Shown here in pieces: positions 18,468 to 25,728 of a DNA stretch of 40,803 nt (within the stretch, counting starts at the first letter, position 1; every line of letters begins with the position of its first letter). The notes beneath the pieces were generated by a model. It did not search any database. It was not told where the DNA came from and was given only the letters and a program-made list of their open reading frames with translations. A program made the position numbers and the translations under genes. The stretch is from JAFLCA01 sp041907145 (GTDB lineage Bacteria; Bdellovibrionota_C; UBA2361; JAFLCA01): NCBI GenBank assembly GCA_041907145.1, contig JAYRHW010000024.1, positions 1-40,803 on the forward strand. The letters are read 5' to 3'.

Positions 18468-18775
18468 ATGCACTCCTGATAAAGGCTAAACTTAGTATGC
18501 AGGCTCAAGGTGAAGTTCTGGTGAATAGAGCCGGAATTAATGGTGAATTTAGGGGAGGGAGAACCTCCGCCTTAAAACCTGGCTTGAGCACAGAAACCGG
18601 CCCTAAACCCTCATTTTGACTACTAATTGCCGCCGAGCCTCGGGATTAGTCAGCCCTTTTTCCTTGAAGTGCGTGGGGACCTGGCGAATGATCTCAGGGC
18701 TTTTCTGAGTGTCGTCGATAACTTCCATAGGGAATTCACCGCGCGGATTCGAGGCGGTGAGGCGTTAAGAGTTCG
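18468..18775. promoter_or_regulatory. Divergent control region with inverted repeats
   Basis: This 308-base space separates the leftward DUF4173-like gene from the rightward sensor operon. No gene fits. TGACTACTAAT and ATTAGTCA (about 18618-18651) form an imperfect inverted repeat. A second repeat, TCACCGC (18736-18742) with GCGGTGA (18754-18760), lies just before the ATG at 18776 and could act as an operator or a 5'-UTR hairpin. Clear -35/-10 boxes were not identified. Confidence 0.4.
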
Positions 18776-19981
18776 ATGAAACACGCGCTGAAAATAATCA
18801 CGGCAGGCTTGCTGCTTGGGGTCCATGTGCTTGCCCCTATGCACGAAGCTCGCGCGGATGACCTCGTCTTTGGAATGTCAACAGCTCTCACGGGCCCTTC
18901 AAAGGACCTGGGTCTCGAAATGCAGCGCGGTATCGAAACTGCCTTCGAACGCACAAATGCTCGCGGTGGAATAAGGGGAAATCGGCTCAAACTTCTCCCA
19001 CTCGATGACGGGTATGAACCAGCGCGCACTGGTCCTAATATGCATGCCCTGGTCGACAATCCCGAGGTACTCGGTATCATTGGTAACGTCGGCACTCCGA
19101 CAGCGATCGTGGCTGTTCCGATCGCAGAGGCGGCCAAGACACTATTCTTCGCCCCCTTTACAGGGGCCGGCATGCTTCGACCCACTCCCGTACGCCGGTA
19201 TGTTATCAACTACCGTGCCAGCTATGCGGAGGAGATCTCTTTCTCAATCGATGGTCTGATCAACGAATTTCATTTTAAGCCTGAAGATATTGCCTTCTTC
19301 ACGCAACGCGACGGATACGGCGATGCCGGCTTTGCGGGAGGATTGGCCGCACTCAAAAGGCACGGGCTGAAGGATCCTTCGCACGTGCTGCATGTACAGT
19401 ACGAGCGAAATACCGAGGCAGTTGAGAACGCCGTTGCTGATATCGCTGGGGCCTCGGTAACGCCCAAGGCGATAGTCATGGTGGGAGTATACGCACCCTG
19501 CGCCAAGTTCATCAGGCTTGCAGCCGAAGTAGGAATCAAGGCTGTTTTTGTCAACGTATCGTTCGTCGGCAGTGAATCACTCGCCGAGAAGCTCACCTCG
19601 ACTACTCAACGTGTTTACGTCACTCAGGTCGTGCCTCCGGCCGATTCGAACGCTCGCGTTGTCTCGGAATTCTTGGCCGATCTGGTAGCGCAGGGCAAAG
19701 AGGGTCGCTTTGGCTTTGGAGCTGTAGAGGGCTACATTGCGGGCAGAATACTCAGCACGGCGCTCGAGCGTACTACGGGGACACCCACGCGAGAGACAGT
19801 AGTCGATGCGCTTGAGGGCCTGGGTGAATTCGACCTCGGCACTGGCGCTCCGTTGCAACTGAGCTCGGCAGAGCATCAAGCCAGTCACTTTGTTTGGTTA
19901 ACTAAAATCAGCAACGGCAAGGTTCTCTCAACGAACTGGCCAAGCGAAATCGATCACAAGGTAAGCGACAAAAAAGCATGA
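18776..19981 (+). CDS. Periplasmic binding protein of the branched-chain amino-acid type (Peripla_BP_6)
   Basis: 401 residues from ATG 18776. A signal peptide is cleaved near residue 27 ('HEARA|DDLVFG'). The mature protein starts with the family hallmark 'FGMSTALTGPSKDLGLEMQRGIETAFERTNARGGIRG', which I split here as F-G-M-S-T-A-L-T-G-P and a following 'NARGGIRGNRLKLLPLDDGY'. It is a two-lobed type I periplasmic binding protein of normal length. No ABC permease or ATPase follows. Instead the stop overlaps the start of a hybrid histidine kinase (ATGA), so the two are translationally coupled. By analogy with TorT/TorS and LuxP/LuxQ, I infer that it captures a small molecule and presents it to the kinase in the periplasm. 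The ligand is unknown. Confidence 0.88.
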   Translation: MKHALKIITAGLLLGVHVLAPMHEARADDLVFGMSTALTGPSKDLGLEMQRGIETAFERTNARGGIRGNRLKLLPLDDGYEPARTGPNMHALVDNPEVLGIIGNVGTPTAIVAVPIAEAAKTLFFAPFTGAGMLRPTPVRRYVINYRASYAEEISFSIDGLINEFHFKPEDIAFFTQRDGYGDAGFAGGLAALKRHGLKDPSHVLHVQYERNTEAVENAVADIAGASVTPKAIVMVGVYAPCAKFIRLAAEVGIKAVFVNVSFVGSESLAEKLTSTTQRVYVTQVVPPADSNARVVSEFLADLVAQGKEGRFGFGAVEGYIAGRILSTALERTTGTPTRETVVDALEGLGEFDLGTGAPLQLSSAEHQASHFVWLTKISNGKVLSTNWPSEIDHKVSDKKA

Positions 19982-22308
19982 GCGAGATCGACCAACATAC
20001 TGAAGCACGCTCGGCAAAGCGCTCCGTCGTGGGCCTCTTGTGCGCTGCCTTTGCATCAGCGCTCGTGTCAGGGGCAGTGCTGAACTATTTGTATGTTTCG
20101 CTGCGGGCCAGTCATTTGCGCTTTCAACAGGAGACAGCACAGTTTCAGGAAGTTACAAGGGAGCTCACCGTGGATGTAAAGGACATCTACGAGCAGCTCT
20201 TTGCCGGCATGGGCGATGACTTCAATCAAACTGCCGTACAGGCAGCTGCTCAGCGTATTCCCATCTATCAGGAACACGCCCGATTGGTGGCTGGGAACAA
20301 GGAATTTTCCGAGCATGTGCATCGCATGGGAGAGAACTTAAGCCTCCTCAGTGAAATGTTTACAAAAGTACTCGAGTGGGAAGCGGAGTTCAGGCGAATC
20401 GCCCCCGAGTACCGCTTGCGCGAAAAGACCGAAGCAGCTCGCAAGCTATGCCTCGAAATTAGCAGCCAGCTAAAATCGCTACAGGGCAAATGGCGCATAC
20501 GCAGGGCAAAACATCTCAAGGATCTCGAAGCCAAGGGACATGTATCCAGCCAAGCCATTCAGGGAGTGCGAGACGATTTATACTCTCCGGCGACGACGGC
20601 GCTGAGAAACGCCATAGAGGAAGTGCATGAAATGGCACTCGGTAACGAAACCCTCTCCGAGGCCTCGAGCAGAGACAGCATCATCAACCTTCTCGAAAAT
20701 CGCCTTCGTCCAAGCTTCGGGCGCCTGCAGGGGTTCGTAGCAGAACTCTCAGCCCCTCAAGAGAGCGCGGAACTGCCGGGACTAGTAGAGAACTTGGGCG
20801 CCATTCTCTTTGGTTTCGGTGCCGAGTTTGACCGCGATCATCAAACCGTACGCCTGGGCCCAAATTCTCTCGTACAGCTAGATTTGGATATCGTCGCGAT
20901 GGAGAGGACCAGAGGAGAGCTGCGCCGAGCAGTGCAATTACTGCTTGATGATTGGCGGCGAGATATTTCGGCCCTAACAGAACAGCTGGATCGCTACGCA
21001 CTTGCTGCCAACGTCGGATTCATTGAATCGTTGTCGCGAGGATGGCGTATTGTGCTCGTCGTGTCCTGCATAAGCTTTGCCGTCCTGCTGGGGCTTGGAA
21101 TTTTGCTGTCCCGCAGTATCAACAACCAACTAGAAAAGCTGGAGCAAGCACGTTCGGCTGCGGTGGCAGCCAGTAAATCCAAGAGTGATTTCCTTGCCAA
21201 CATGAGTCATGAACTGCGCACGCCTCTGAATTCCATTATCGGAATGACTGATTTGACTCTCGAGGGTCAGCTCGACGCGGAGCAACGCGACAACCTGGAA
21301 ACTGCTCGAGACTCGGGAAAACTTCTCCTAACTCTAATTGGCGATATTCTAGACTTCTCAAAGATCGAAGCCGGCAAAATGTCGCTCGACTCCGCTCCGT
21401 TTATTCTTCAGGAGTCCGTGCAACAGTGCGTCAAGATGCTCGAACCCGCCGCGCGTGCCAAAAGAATTGAACTGGCGTGCAGCTTGCCGGAGAAAGAGGA
21501 GCACCTCATGGGCGATGCCAATCGCTTCAAACAGATTATTATCAATTTACTCTCGAATGCGATGAAGTTTACTCCGGCCGGCGGGGGTATTTCAGTGCAT
21601 GTCGCCGAGGAGTCCAGATCAAAGGAAGGCTTGGAAGTGCATGTCGTAGTGTCTGATTCAGGCATTGGCATCCCTCAGGACAAGCTCGATAAAATCTTTC
21701 AGCCCTTCACGCAAGCCGATGGATCAACTACCCGAAAATATGGCGGCACCGGGCTCGGGCTGACGATCTGCAAGCGATTCGTCGAGATGATGGGAGGGAA
21801 AATTTGGATTCAGAGCACGGAGGGTGTAGGAAGTGCGGTTCACTTCACGGCTCGATTCAAGCCCGCTCCTGCTATCAGGGCCCCCGTGATTACCCGTATC
21901 GCTGAAGCGGTCCCGCAAAGTATCCATATACTGTTGGCCGAAGATAATGCGGTCAACCAAAAACTCGCAGTGCGGCTCTTGGAGAAGCGGGGCTTCAACG
22001 TGCAGACCGTTGAGAACGGCGCCGAGGCGATCGCTGCGCTCGAGGCAAAGCAGTTTGATTTGCTGCTACTCGATATTCAGATGCCTGTCATGGATGGATT
22101 AGAGGCAGCCAGAATTATCAGAACCTCGAACAAGCCCTATTCGGGTATTCCCATCATTGCGCTGACTGCTAATGCCATGACCGAGGATCGAGATAGTTAT
22201 CTATCGGCGGGCATGAATGCGCATGTTTCCAAGCCGCTCGATTCTAACAAGCTTGTCTCGGAAATCCTCCACTGGACTGGGCCTAGGACACCGGAATGGC
22301 GTTCATAA
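19978..22308 (+). CDS. Hybrid sensor histidine kinase with receiver domain, TorS-like architecture
   Basis: 776 residues; the ATG at 19978 overlaps the previous stop by four bases. One membrane helix (about 17-42) is followed by a long helical periplasmic domain (43-353), a second helix (about 355-378), then HisKA with the phospho-acceptor His411 in M-S-H-E-L-R-T-P. A HATPase domain has N523/N527, the D-S-G-I-G-I-P loop near 560 and G-G-T-G-L-G-L near 589. A receiver domain (about 648-765) has Asp699 in L-L-D-I-Q-M-P and Lys752. There is no Hpt domain, so phosphate would have to pass to a separate Hpt protein or be removed locally. A classical HAMP is not obvious. Its partner is the binding protein encoded upstream; no response regulator with an output domain is in the window. 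Confidence 0.93.
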   Translation: MSEIDQHTEARSAKRSVVGLLCAAFASALVSGAVLNYLYVSLRASHLRFQQETAQFQEVTRELTVDVKDIYEQLFAGMGDDFNQTAVQAAAQRIPIYQEHARLVAGNKEFSEHVHRMGENLSLLSEMFTKVLEWEAEFRRIAPEYRLREKTEAARKLCLEISSQLKSLQGKWRIRRAKHLKDLEAKGHVSSQAIQGVRDDLYSPATTALRNAIEEVHEMALGNETLSEASSRDSIINLLENRLRPSFGRLQGFVAELSAPQESAELPGLVENLGAILFGFGAEFDRDHQTVRLGPNSLVQLDLDIVAMERTRGELRRAVQLLLDDWRRDISALTEQLDRYALAANVGFIESLSRGWRIVLVVSCISFAVLLGLGILLSRSINNQLEKLEQARSAAVAASKSKSDFLANMSHELRTPLNSIIGMTDLTLEGQLDAEQRDNLETARDSGKLLLTLIGDILDFSKIEAGKMSLDSAPFILQESVQQCVKMLEPAARAKRIELACSLPEKEEHLMGDANRFKQIIINLLSNAMKFTPAGGGISVHVAEESRSKEGLEVHVVVSDSGIGIPQDKLDKIFQPFTQADGSTTRKYGGTGLGLTICKRFVEMMGGKIWIQSTEGVGSAVHFTARFKPAPAIRAPVITRIAEAVPQSIHILLAEDNAVNQKLAVRLLEKRGFNVQTVENGAEAIAALEAKQFDLLLLDIQMPVMDGLEAARIIRTSNKPYSGIPIIALTANAMTEDRDSYLSAGMNAHVSKPLDSNKLVSEILHWTGPRTPEWRS

Positions 22309-22461
22309 CGCCTTCCATGCTATTTAGGTTTCCTTTTGTTATCCCTCTCATAGGCAGTACGCTGGGGGAGATTGCTCCTTTTCATTCTTATGCGAGTAGC
22401 GGAAATCTTCATGTAGAAGGTTCTACTCAGGGTTTTCAAACAAGAAAGCGAGCGTGCCTGC

Positions 22462-23589
22462 ATGTCCAGTCTCCTGTCGGTGTTGGGCTCCCTCTTCATC
22501 CTCGGTCTGGTCATCTTCGTGCATGAGTTGGGGCATCTCCTGGCAGCCAAGTTGTCCAAGGTGTCGGTGTCACGTTTTTCGGTCGGCTTCGGTCGTCCGA
22601 TCTGGAGTCGCGAGTTCTGTGGCACGCTGTACCAATTGGCAATTGTCCCCTGTGGCGGCTTCGTTGAAGTCGTCGGACAGAGCGACAGTGGGGCGGCCTT
22701 TGATGCACAGCTCAAGCGGGTGGAGGGGAAACTCTCCGCTCAGTCGCTTGAACGTCTGCGAGATCGCAGTCGGTGGTTCCAAAGCCGCCCGGGATGGGCT
22801 CAGATGTTGGTGGCGGCCGGAGGCCCGCTCTTCAGCTTCCTGTTCACCATCGTGGTCTTCACGGTCTTGGGCTGGAGCATGGGATCTGCTGAGCCTTCGG
22901 GTCAGCCCACCATTGCGATGGTGATGCCTAACAGCCCTGCTGCTAGGGCGGGCCTCCTGGCCGGCGACAAGATCGTGTCGATCGATGGCTCCCCAACCAC
23001 CGATACGGCTCTGGTCGTCGAGAGAATATCTTTGAGCGGCGGCACCCCCGTCTCCATCGAAGTCCTTCGTTCTGCTAACTCCCTGAGACTTAGCGCAACT
23101 CCTGAGGCCGATTCGGTCCAGATCCCCGGCAAGGGTCCGGCCTATCGAATTGGCATTCAGCTCATGCCTCAGGTATTCGAGCACAGGGACGTCAGCCTTT
23201 CCGAGGCCTTCCAGGGCTCGGTGGGGATGGTTGGAGAGTCGATCGGTCGCTCGGCTAAGCTGTTGAAACTGCTGGTCACTGGAGGCCTTCCTCTATCGAG
23301 CCTTCAGGGGCCGGTGGGGATGACTCAAGCTGGGACCAGCTGGGTTCGGGATGGATTGATATCGGCGCTGGTCTTCGCTGGACTCATCAGCAGCGCAATC
23401 GGAGCCTGTCAGCTCATCCCCTTCCCTCCACTCGACGGCTCGCGCATGTTGTTCGCTGGCTGGAAGATGCTGACGGGCAAGCCAGTCAACCGGATGCTCG
23501 AGGGTGTTATGACCGCGATCGGGTTCTACCTGCTGCTGGGACTCATGTTGGTCATCAGCGCGCGCGAGCTCTTCTGGCTCACGCTCTAA
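22462..23589 (+). CDS. RseP-like site-2 metalloprotease (M50)
   Basis: 375 residues from ATG 22462, 153 bases after the kinase gene; the ribosome site is weak. The zinc site H-E-L-G-H is at 21-25 in the first membrane helix and the second metal ligand is in L-D-G (324-326). One PDZ domain lies at about 147-215 ('PNSPAARAGLLAGDKIVSIDG'). E. coli RseP has about 450 residues and two PDZ domains, so this is a shorter, single-PDZ member. It should cut transmembrane segments of anti-sigma factors or remnant signal peptides in the inner membrane. By eye the gene is richer in G+C than its neighbours, with many ctg/gtc codons. This may reflect a different origin or only stronger codon bias. Confidence 0.92.
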   Translation: MSSLLSVLGSLFILGLVIFVHELGHLLAAKLSKVSVSRFSVGFGRPIWSREFCGTLYQLAIVPCGGFVEVVGQSDSGAAFDAQLKRVEGKLSAQSLERLRDRSRWFQSRPGWAQMLVAAGGPLFSFLFTIVVFTVLGWSMGSAEPSGQPTIAMVMPNSPAARAGLLAGDKIVSIDGSPTTDTALVVERISLSGGTPVSIEVLRSANSLRLSATPEADSVQIPGKGPAYRIGIQLMPQVFEHRDVSLSEAFQGSVGMVGESIGRSAKLLKLLVTGGLPLSSLQGPVGMTQAGTSWVRDGLISALVFAGLISSAIGACQLIPFPPLDGSRMLFAGWKMLTGKPVNRMLEGVMTAIGFYLLLGLMLVISARELFWLTL

Positions 23590-23594
23590 GTCTC

Positions 23595-23657
23595 AGAGAG
23601 GTTGCAACGGCGGACTCACCCCCGCAGTCATGAATCCGCTGCTCGCAACCTTTCTCT
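23595..23657 (+). other. Long stem-loop just after the rseP-like gene
   Basis: AGAGAGGTTGC (23595-23605) pairs with GCAACC-TT-TCTCT (23645-23657), with a two-base bulge. Inside, GCGGA and TCCGC can pair again. There is no T-tract, so it is not a typical terminator; it may stabilise the 3' end of the mRNA or be a remnant repeat. The rest of 23590-23866 holds nothing convincing; an 85-codon frame there looks random. Confidence 0.5.
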
Positions 23658-23853
23658 CAGCGAATTATCAGATTCATCGGATAGTAGAGCGCCGATCACC
23701 TTAGATCATGTCAAAAATGCCACTTATAGGTCTGTGCAGCGCCTAGAAATGAGGTCGATTGTGCGACTTTCGGGCGCAGAAGCAGGCGAGAACCAGGAAT
23801 ATTCGAACAGAATGCGAGGCATCCCTAAAGCTGCTTCTGAGCGGACTATTTTT

Positions 23854-23865
23854 CGCTAGCGAGAC
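23854..23865. repeat. 12-bp direct repeat CGCTAGCGAGAC, copy 1
   Basis: It lies directly after the stop of the transposase gene. An identical copy is at 24121-24132 inside the gene, and a shorter match (CGCTAGC) is at 24807-24813 in its 5' flank. The core CGCTAGCG is itself palindromic. Confidence 0.6.
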
Positions 23866-23866
23866 C

Positions 23867-24787
23867 TCAAAGGCAGGGTCGTGGCGGTGGATATGTCCCC
23901 GAGGGGAAGACTACGTCTAACTTACCGCCTCTATATTGAGCAGATGCGGTTCGATATTCGAAATAGATGTCAAAGTACCACGCCAGCTCCTCAGCTCGCC
24001 GCTTGGGGCAAACGGAAAGGATCCTTGGCCTGTGGCTGTAGCGGGTTGAAGTTTTCGACTTTACAGGATAGGAGCCGGGCGAAATATGGAGCAACCCATC
24101 TCTCCCAAGCGTTCTCGATCCGCTAGCGAGACGTCTCTTAACAATTTCCAATCGCCTCGATTCAAGCTTGGCTTGCATTAATAGTGCATAATCTCTTTGT
24201 GATAGGTCTTCGTAACCCGGAAGTCGAGCATATCGGAGCTGAACTATATCAGTATAGTCCTTCACGTTTGGTTGACGGCCCCTGCGCACCGCCGCATTAT
24301 ATTCAGCCCATCGAACCACCTTGACTTCACGGACCCTGCCCCATATCGCGTCGTGAAAGCAATTATATCCAGGGTAGTCCGAAATCTTATCAACTAGTCC
24401 ATCTTTGACCGGCTGCAGAACAGTATAGAAGAAGTATTCCTCTATATCCGGGTCAGCTGGCAGAAATTCGTTGGAATAGCGGTTAGCCCAAACCCGCCCC
24501 CCGGGGTGTGGCGTTTCCTTTTTAACCGCACGAGCAACACAGGAATTAAAGTCACGCATGTATGACGCCCGATTGCCCTCGGGGAAAAGTGCCGTGGCGT
24601 GAATGTGATTTCCTTCAATCGCTAGGGCATAGAGCGTTACCGCATAACGCTGAGCGAATTTGGCCGCGTAGCCTAATATCGCAGACTCGAGCTCTTGATT
24701 ATTTACAAACCAGAGCCTCGAGCACTCGGTTCTTGTTGTGAGAAAATTCACCTTATCACGAGCTTCTATGCGTAGCTGGTATCCCAT
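23867..24787 (-). CDS. REP-associated tyrosine transposase (RAYT, Y1/HUH family)
   Basis: 306 residues, ATG at 24787. The HUH metal site is visible as H-I-H (61-63) in 'IEGNHIHATALF'. The block E-Y-F-F-Y-T-V-L-Q-P-V-K-D-G-L-V (117-132) matches the RAYT pattern 'Y..NPV.AGLV' and carries the candidate catalytic Tyr (118 or 121). Family cores are usually 150-230 residues; here a further 80-residue tail ends in 'FPSGTYPPP'. The protein would nick and rejoin single-stranded DNA at REP-like hairpins. No Shine-Dalgarno sequence precedes the ATG; instead a 6-bp-stem hairpin abuts it. The surrounding 1.8 kb is unusually rich in palindromes. No TnpB and no typical IS200 ends were seen, so it is more likely a domesticated RAYT than an active IS. 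Confidence 0.88.
   Translation of the reverse strand: MGYQLRIEARDKVNFLTTRTECSRLWFVNNQELESAILGYAAKFAQRYAVTLYALAIEGNHIHATALFPEGNRASYMRDFNSCVARAVKKETPHPGGRVWANRYSNEFLPADPDIEEYFFYTVLQPVKDGLVDKISDYPGYNCFHDAIWGRVREVKVVRWAEYNAAVRRGRQPNVKDYTDIVQLRYARLPGYEDLSQRDYALLMQAKLESRRLEIVKRRLASGSRTLGRDGLLHISPGSYPVKSKTSTRYSHRPRILSVCPKRRAEELAWYFDIYFEYRTASAQYRGGKLDVVFPSGTYPPPRPCL
24121..24132. repeat. 12-bp direct repeat CGCTAGCGAGAC, copy 2
   Basis: Identical to 23854-23865. It lies inside the transposase gene at about codon 220, at the boundary between the RAYT core and its C-terminal tail. Confidence 0.6.
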
Positions 24788-24807
24788 GGTGCCTATTTAT
24801 CGGCACC
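24788..24807 (-). repeat. Hairpin abutting the transposase start codon
   Basis: On the minus strand GGTGCC, an 8-base loop and GGCACC precede the ATG with no gap. It may hinder ribosome loading or be a REP-like target of the encoded protein. It is preceded by GCTAGC, related to the 12-bp repeat. Confidence 0.6.
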
Positions 24808-24823
24808 GCTAGCAAAAAGTTTC
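24797..24823 (-). promoter_or_regulatory. Possible sigma-28-like promoter for the transposase gene
   Basis: The minus strand has GAAACTTT, 11 bases, then GCCGATAA. The E. coli FliA consensus is TAAAGTTT-N11-GCCGATAA, so the -10 box is perfect and the -35 matches 6 of 8 at the exact spacing. Transcription would begin almost at the ATG. It overlaps the hairpin at 24788-24807, so the match could be accidental. Confidence 0.3.
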
Positions 24824-24863
24824 CTGCTAAGTCGATTAAAATGAGAAAGATGAGAAAAAGGAA

Positions 24864-24876
24864 GAAACAGCGATAG
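24864..24876 (+). repeat. Left copy of a 13-bp inverted repeat flanking the tail-anchored protein gene
   Basis: GAAACAGCGATAG here is the exact reverse complement of 25586-25598. The pair encloses the 174-residue gene, its terminator and one palindrome (about 735 bases in all). Confidence 0.55.
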
Positions 24877-24887
24877 AAAAAACATGA

Positions 24888-24924
24888 CAGCCGCCGGATG
24901 TCGAAACAGACCATCCGGCGGCTG
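24888..24924 (-). terminator. Strong terminator of the tail-anchored protein gene
   Basis: A perfect 13-bp stem (24888-24900 with 24912-24924) has an 11-base loop. On the minus strand it is followed after four bases by a run of six Ts. It lies 27 bases beyond the stop of the 24952 gene. Confidence 0.85.
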
Positions 24925-24951
24925 CGCATTCAGAAGGGGCCCACGATCCGC

Positions 24952-25476
24952 CTAATGCGGATGTATGAGACGCCAAACCGTAAGAACAGTCATGCCAAGC
25001 GAAGCCAGCAGGACAAGCACGGAGAACAGGAACCAGACGTTACTACTCCTTCTCACCTTAGCCCATGAGCTAGGTGGAGGCGGCGGACTCTCAATCGGCC
25101 TTAACGACGCCACCATGCCAGCTGAGTTGTCACCCTCCCAGTCTCCTGTGCGGATTCCGAGGAGGATGTGCGCGAACTCAGCTTCCATGGCAATTTCAAC
25201 GGGCAGCCGATCGCATTTGTCGGCCAGGGGCTGGTCACAGGGACTTCCCCCATCGATCCAACTCTGGAGCCGCACCTGCATTGCGCCGCGGTCGAGTCCT
25301 TCCTCTCGAAGGGCCTCAACCTTGGTACGCAGTTCACGATGGAGCCTGCTGGACTGACATCCCGACACGATGATTTCGACCTTACCCAGATCCGGACCGA
25401 GATCGAGCATGGCTACGCTTCGATCGACACAGCCCGCCTGACGCCGTTGGGGCGCCGTAAGTACCGGAAGCTGCAT
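24952..25476 (-). CDS. Unknown tail-anchored membrane protein (174 aa)
   Basis: The ATG at 25476 is chosen because AGAGGAG lies seven bases upstream; a GTG at 25521 in the same frame would place the leader palindrome in the coding region. The first 120 residues are soluble with four cysteines ('GCVDRS', 'SGCQSS', 'SPCDQP', 'DKCDRL'). A hinge of five prolines and a basic stretch (K-V-R-R-S) come next, then one hydrophobic helix near the C-terminus ('FSVLVLLASLGMTVLTVW'). The topology is cytoplasmic head, C-terminal anchor. I do not recognise the family. The ribosome site lies in a small palindrome (TCCTCT-AA-AGAGGA) that may mask it. The gene is set apart by a terminator, two palindromes and a 13-bp inverted repeat, which suggests a mobile or independently acquired cassette. 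Confidence 0.65.
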   Translation of the reverse strand: MQLPVLTAPQRRQAGCVDRSVAMLDLGPDLGKVEIIVSGCQSSRLHRELRTKVEALREEGLDRGAMQVRLQSWIDGGSPCDQPLADKCDRLPVEIAMEAEFAHILLGIRTGDWEGDNSAGMVASLRPIESPPPPPSSWAKVRRSSNVWFLFSVLVLLASLGMTVLTVWRLIHPH

Positions 25477-25512
25477 TTGAAAACTCCTCTTTAGAGGACC
25501 GACGAATACGCC

Positions 25513-25559
25513 CAGGGACACATTCCAAACGCAGCCTCTGCGTTTCGAATATGTCCCTG
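25513..25559. repeat. Long imperfect palindrome 1 (22-bp arms)
   Basis: Arms 25513-25534 and 25538-25559 match at 20 of 22 positions around a 3-base loop. It lies about 36 bases upstream of the start of the 174-residue gene. The ends read CAGGGACA/TGTCCCTG. It may be a REP-like element moved by a RAYT, or a regulatory hairpin. Confidence 0.75.
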
Positions 25560-25585
25560 AGACTAAAGAGGATAGAAAACCCTAG

Positions 25586-25598
25586 CTATCGCTGTTTC
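25586..25598 (-). repeat. Right copy of the 13-bp inverted repeat
   Basis: CTATCGCTGTTTC is the reverse complement of 24864-24876. It runs into the left arm of palindrome 2. Confidence 0.55.
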
Positions 25599-25637
25599 CG
25601 GCTGGTCGCCCGCAGGCGGGCCACCAGCTGGAAACAG
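25592..25637 (-). repeat. Long imperfect palindrome 2 (22-bp arms), possible terminator
   Basis: Arms 25592-25613 and 25616-25637 match at 20 of 22 positions with a 2-base loop. On the minus strand a TTTT run follows about 12-15 bases later, so it may end transcription of the regulator gene at 25729. Its size and mismatch pattern equal those of palindrome 1, although the sequence differs. Confidence 0.75.
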
Positions 25638-25728
25638 AGAAATTGCCTACTACGCTATATCGATGAAAAAGGTCTCAGAGAGCTATTTTAGGGACTATAT
25701 CAATAGTTTTGAGGCTAATGAAGCGGGG

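Noticed and set aside
22454..22924. Alternative frame overlapping the start of the rseP-like gene
   Set aside because: The HExGH, PDZ and LDG motifs are all in the 22462 frame; the other frame is a shadow rich in Ser, Arg and Trp.
23602..23859. 85-codon frame after the rseP-like gene
   Set aside because: It starts inside the stem-loop, has no ribosome site, and its composition does not look protein-like.
24965..25494. Several overlapping plus-strand frames opposite the tail-anchored protein
   Set aside because: The minus-strand gene has a ribosome site, a terminator and a sensible topology. The plus-strand frames have none of these.
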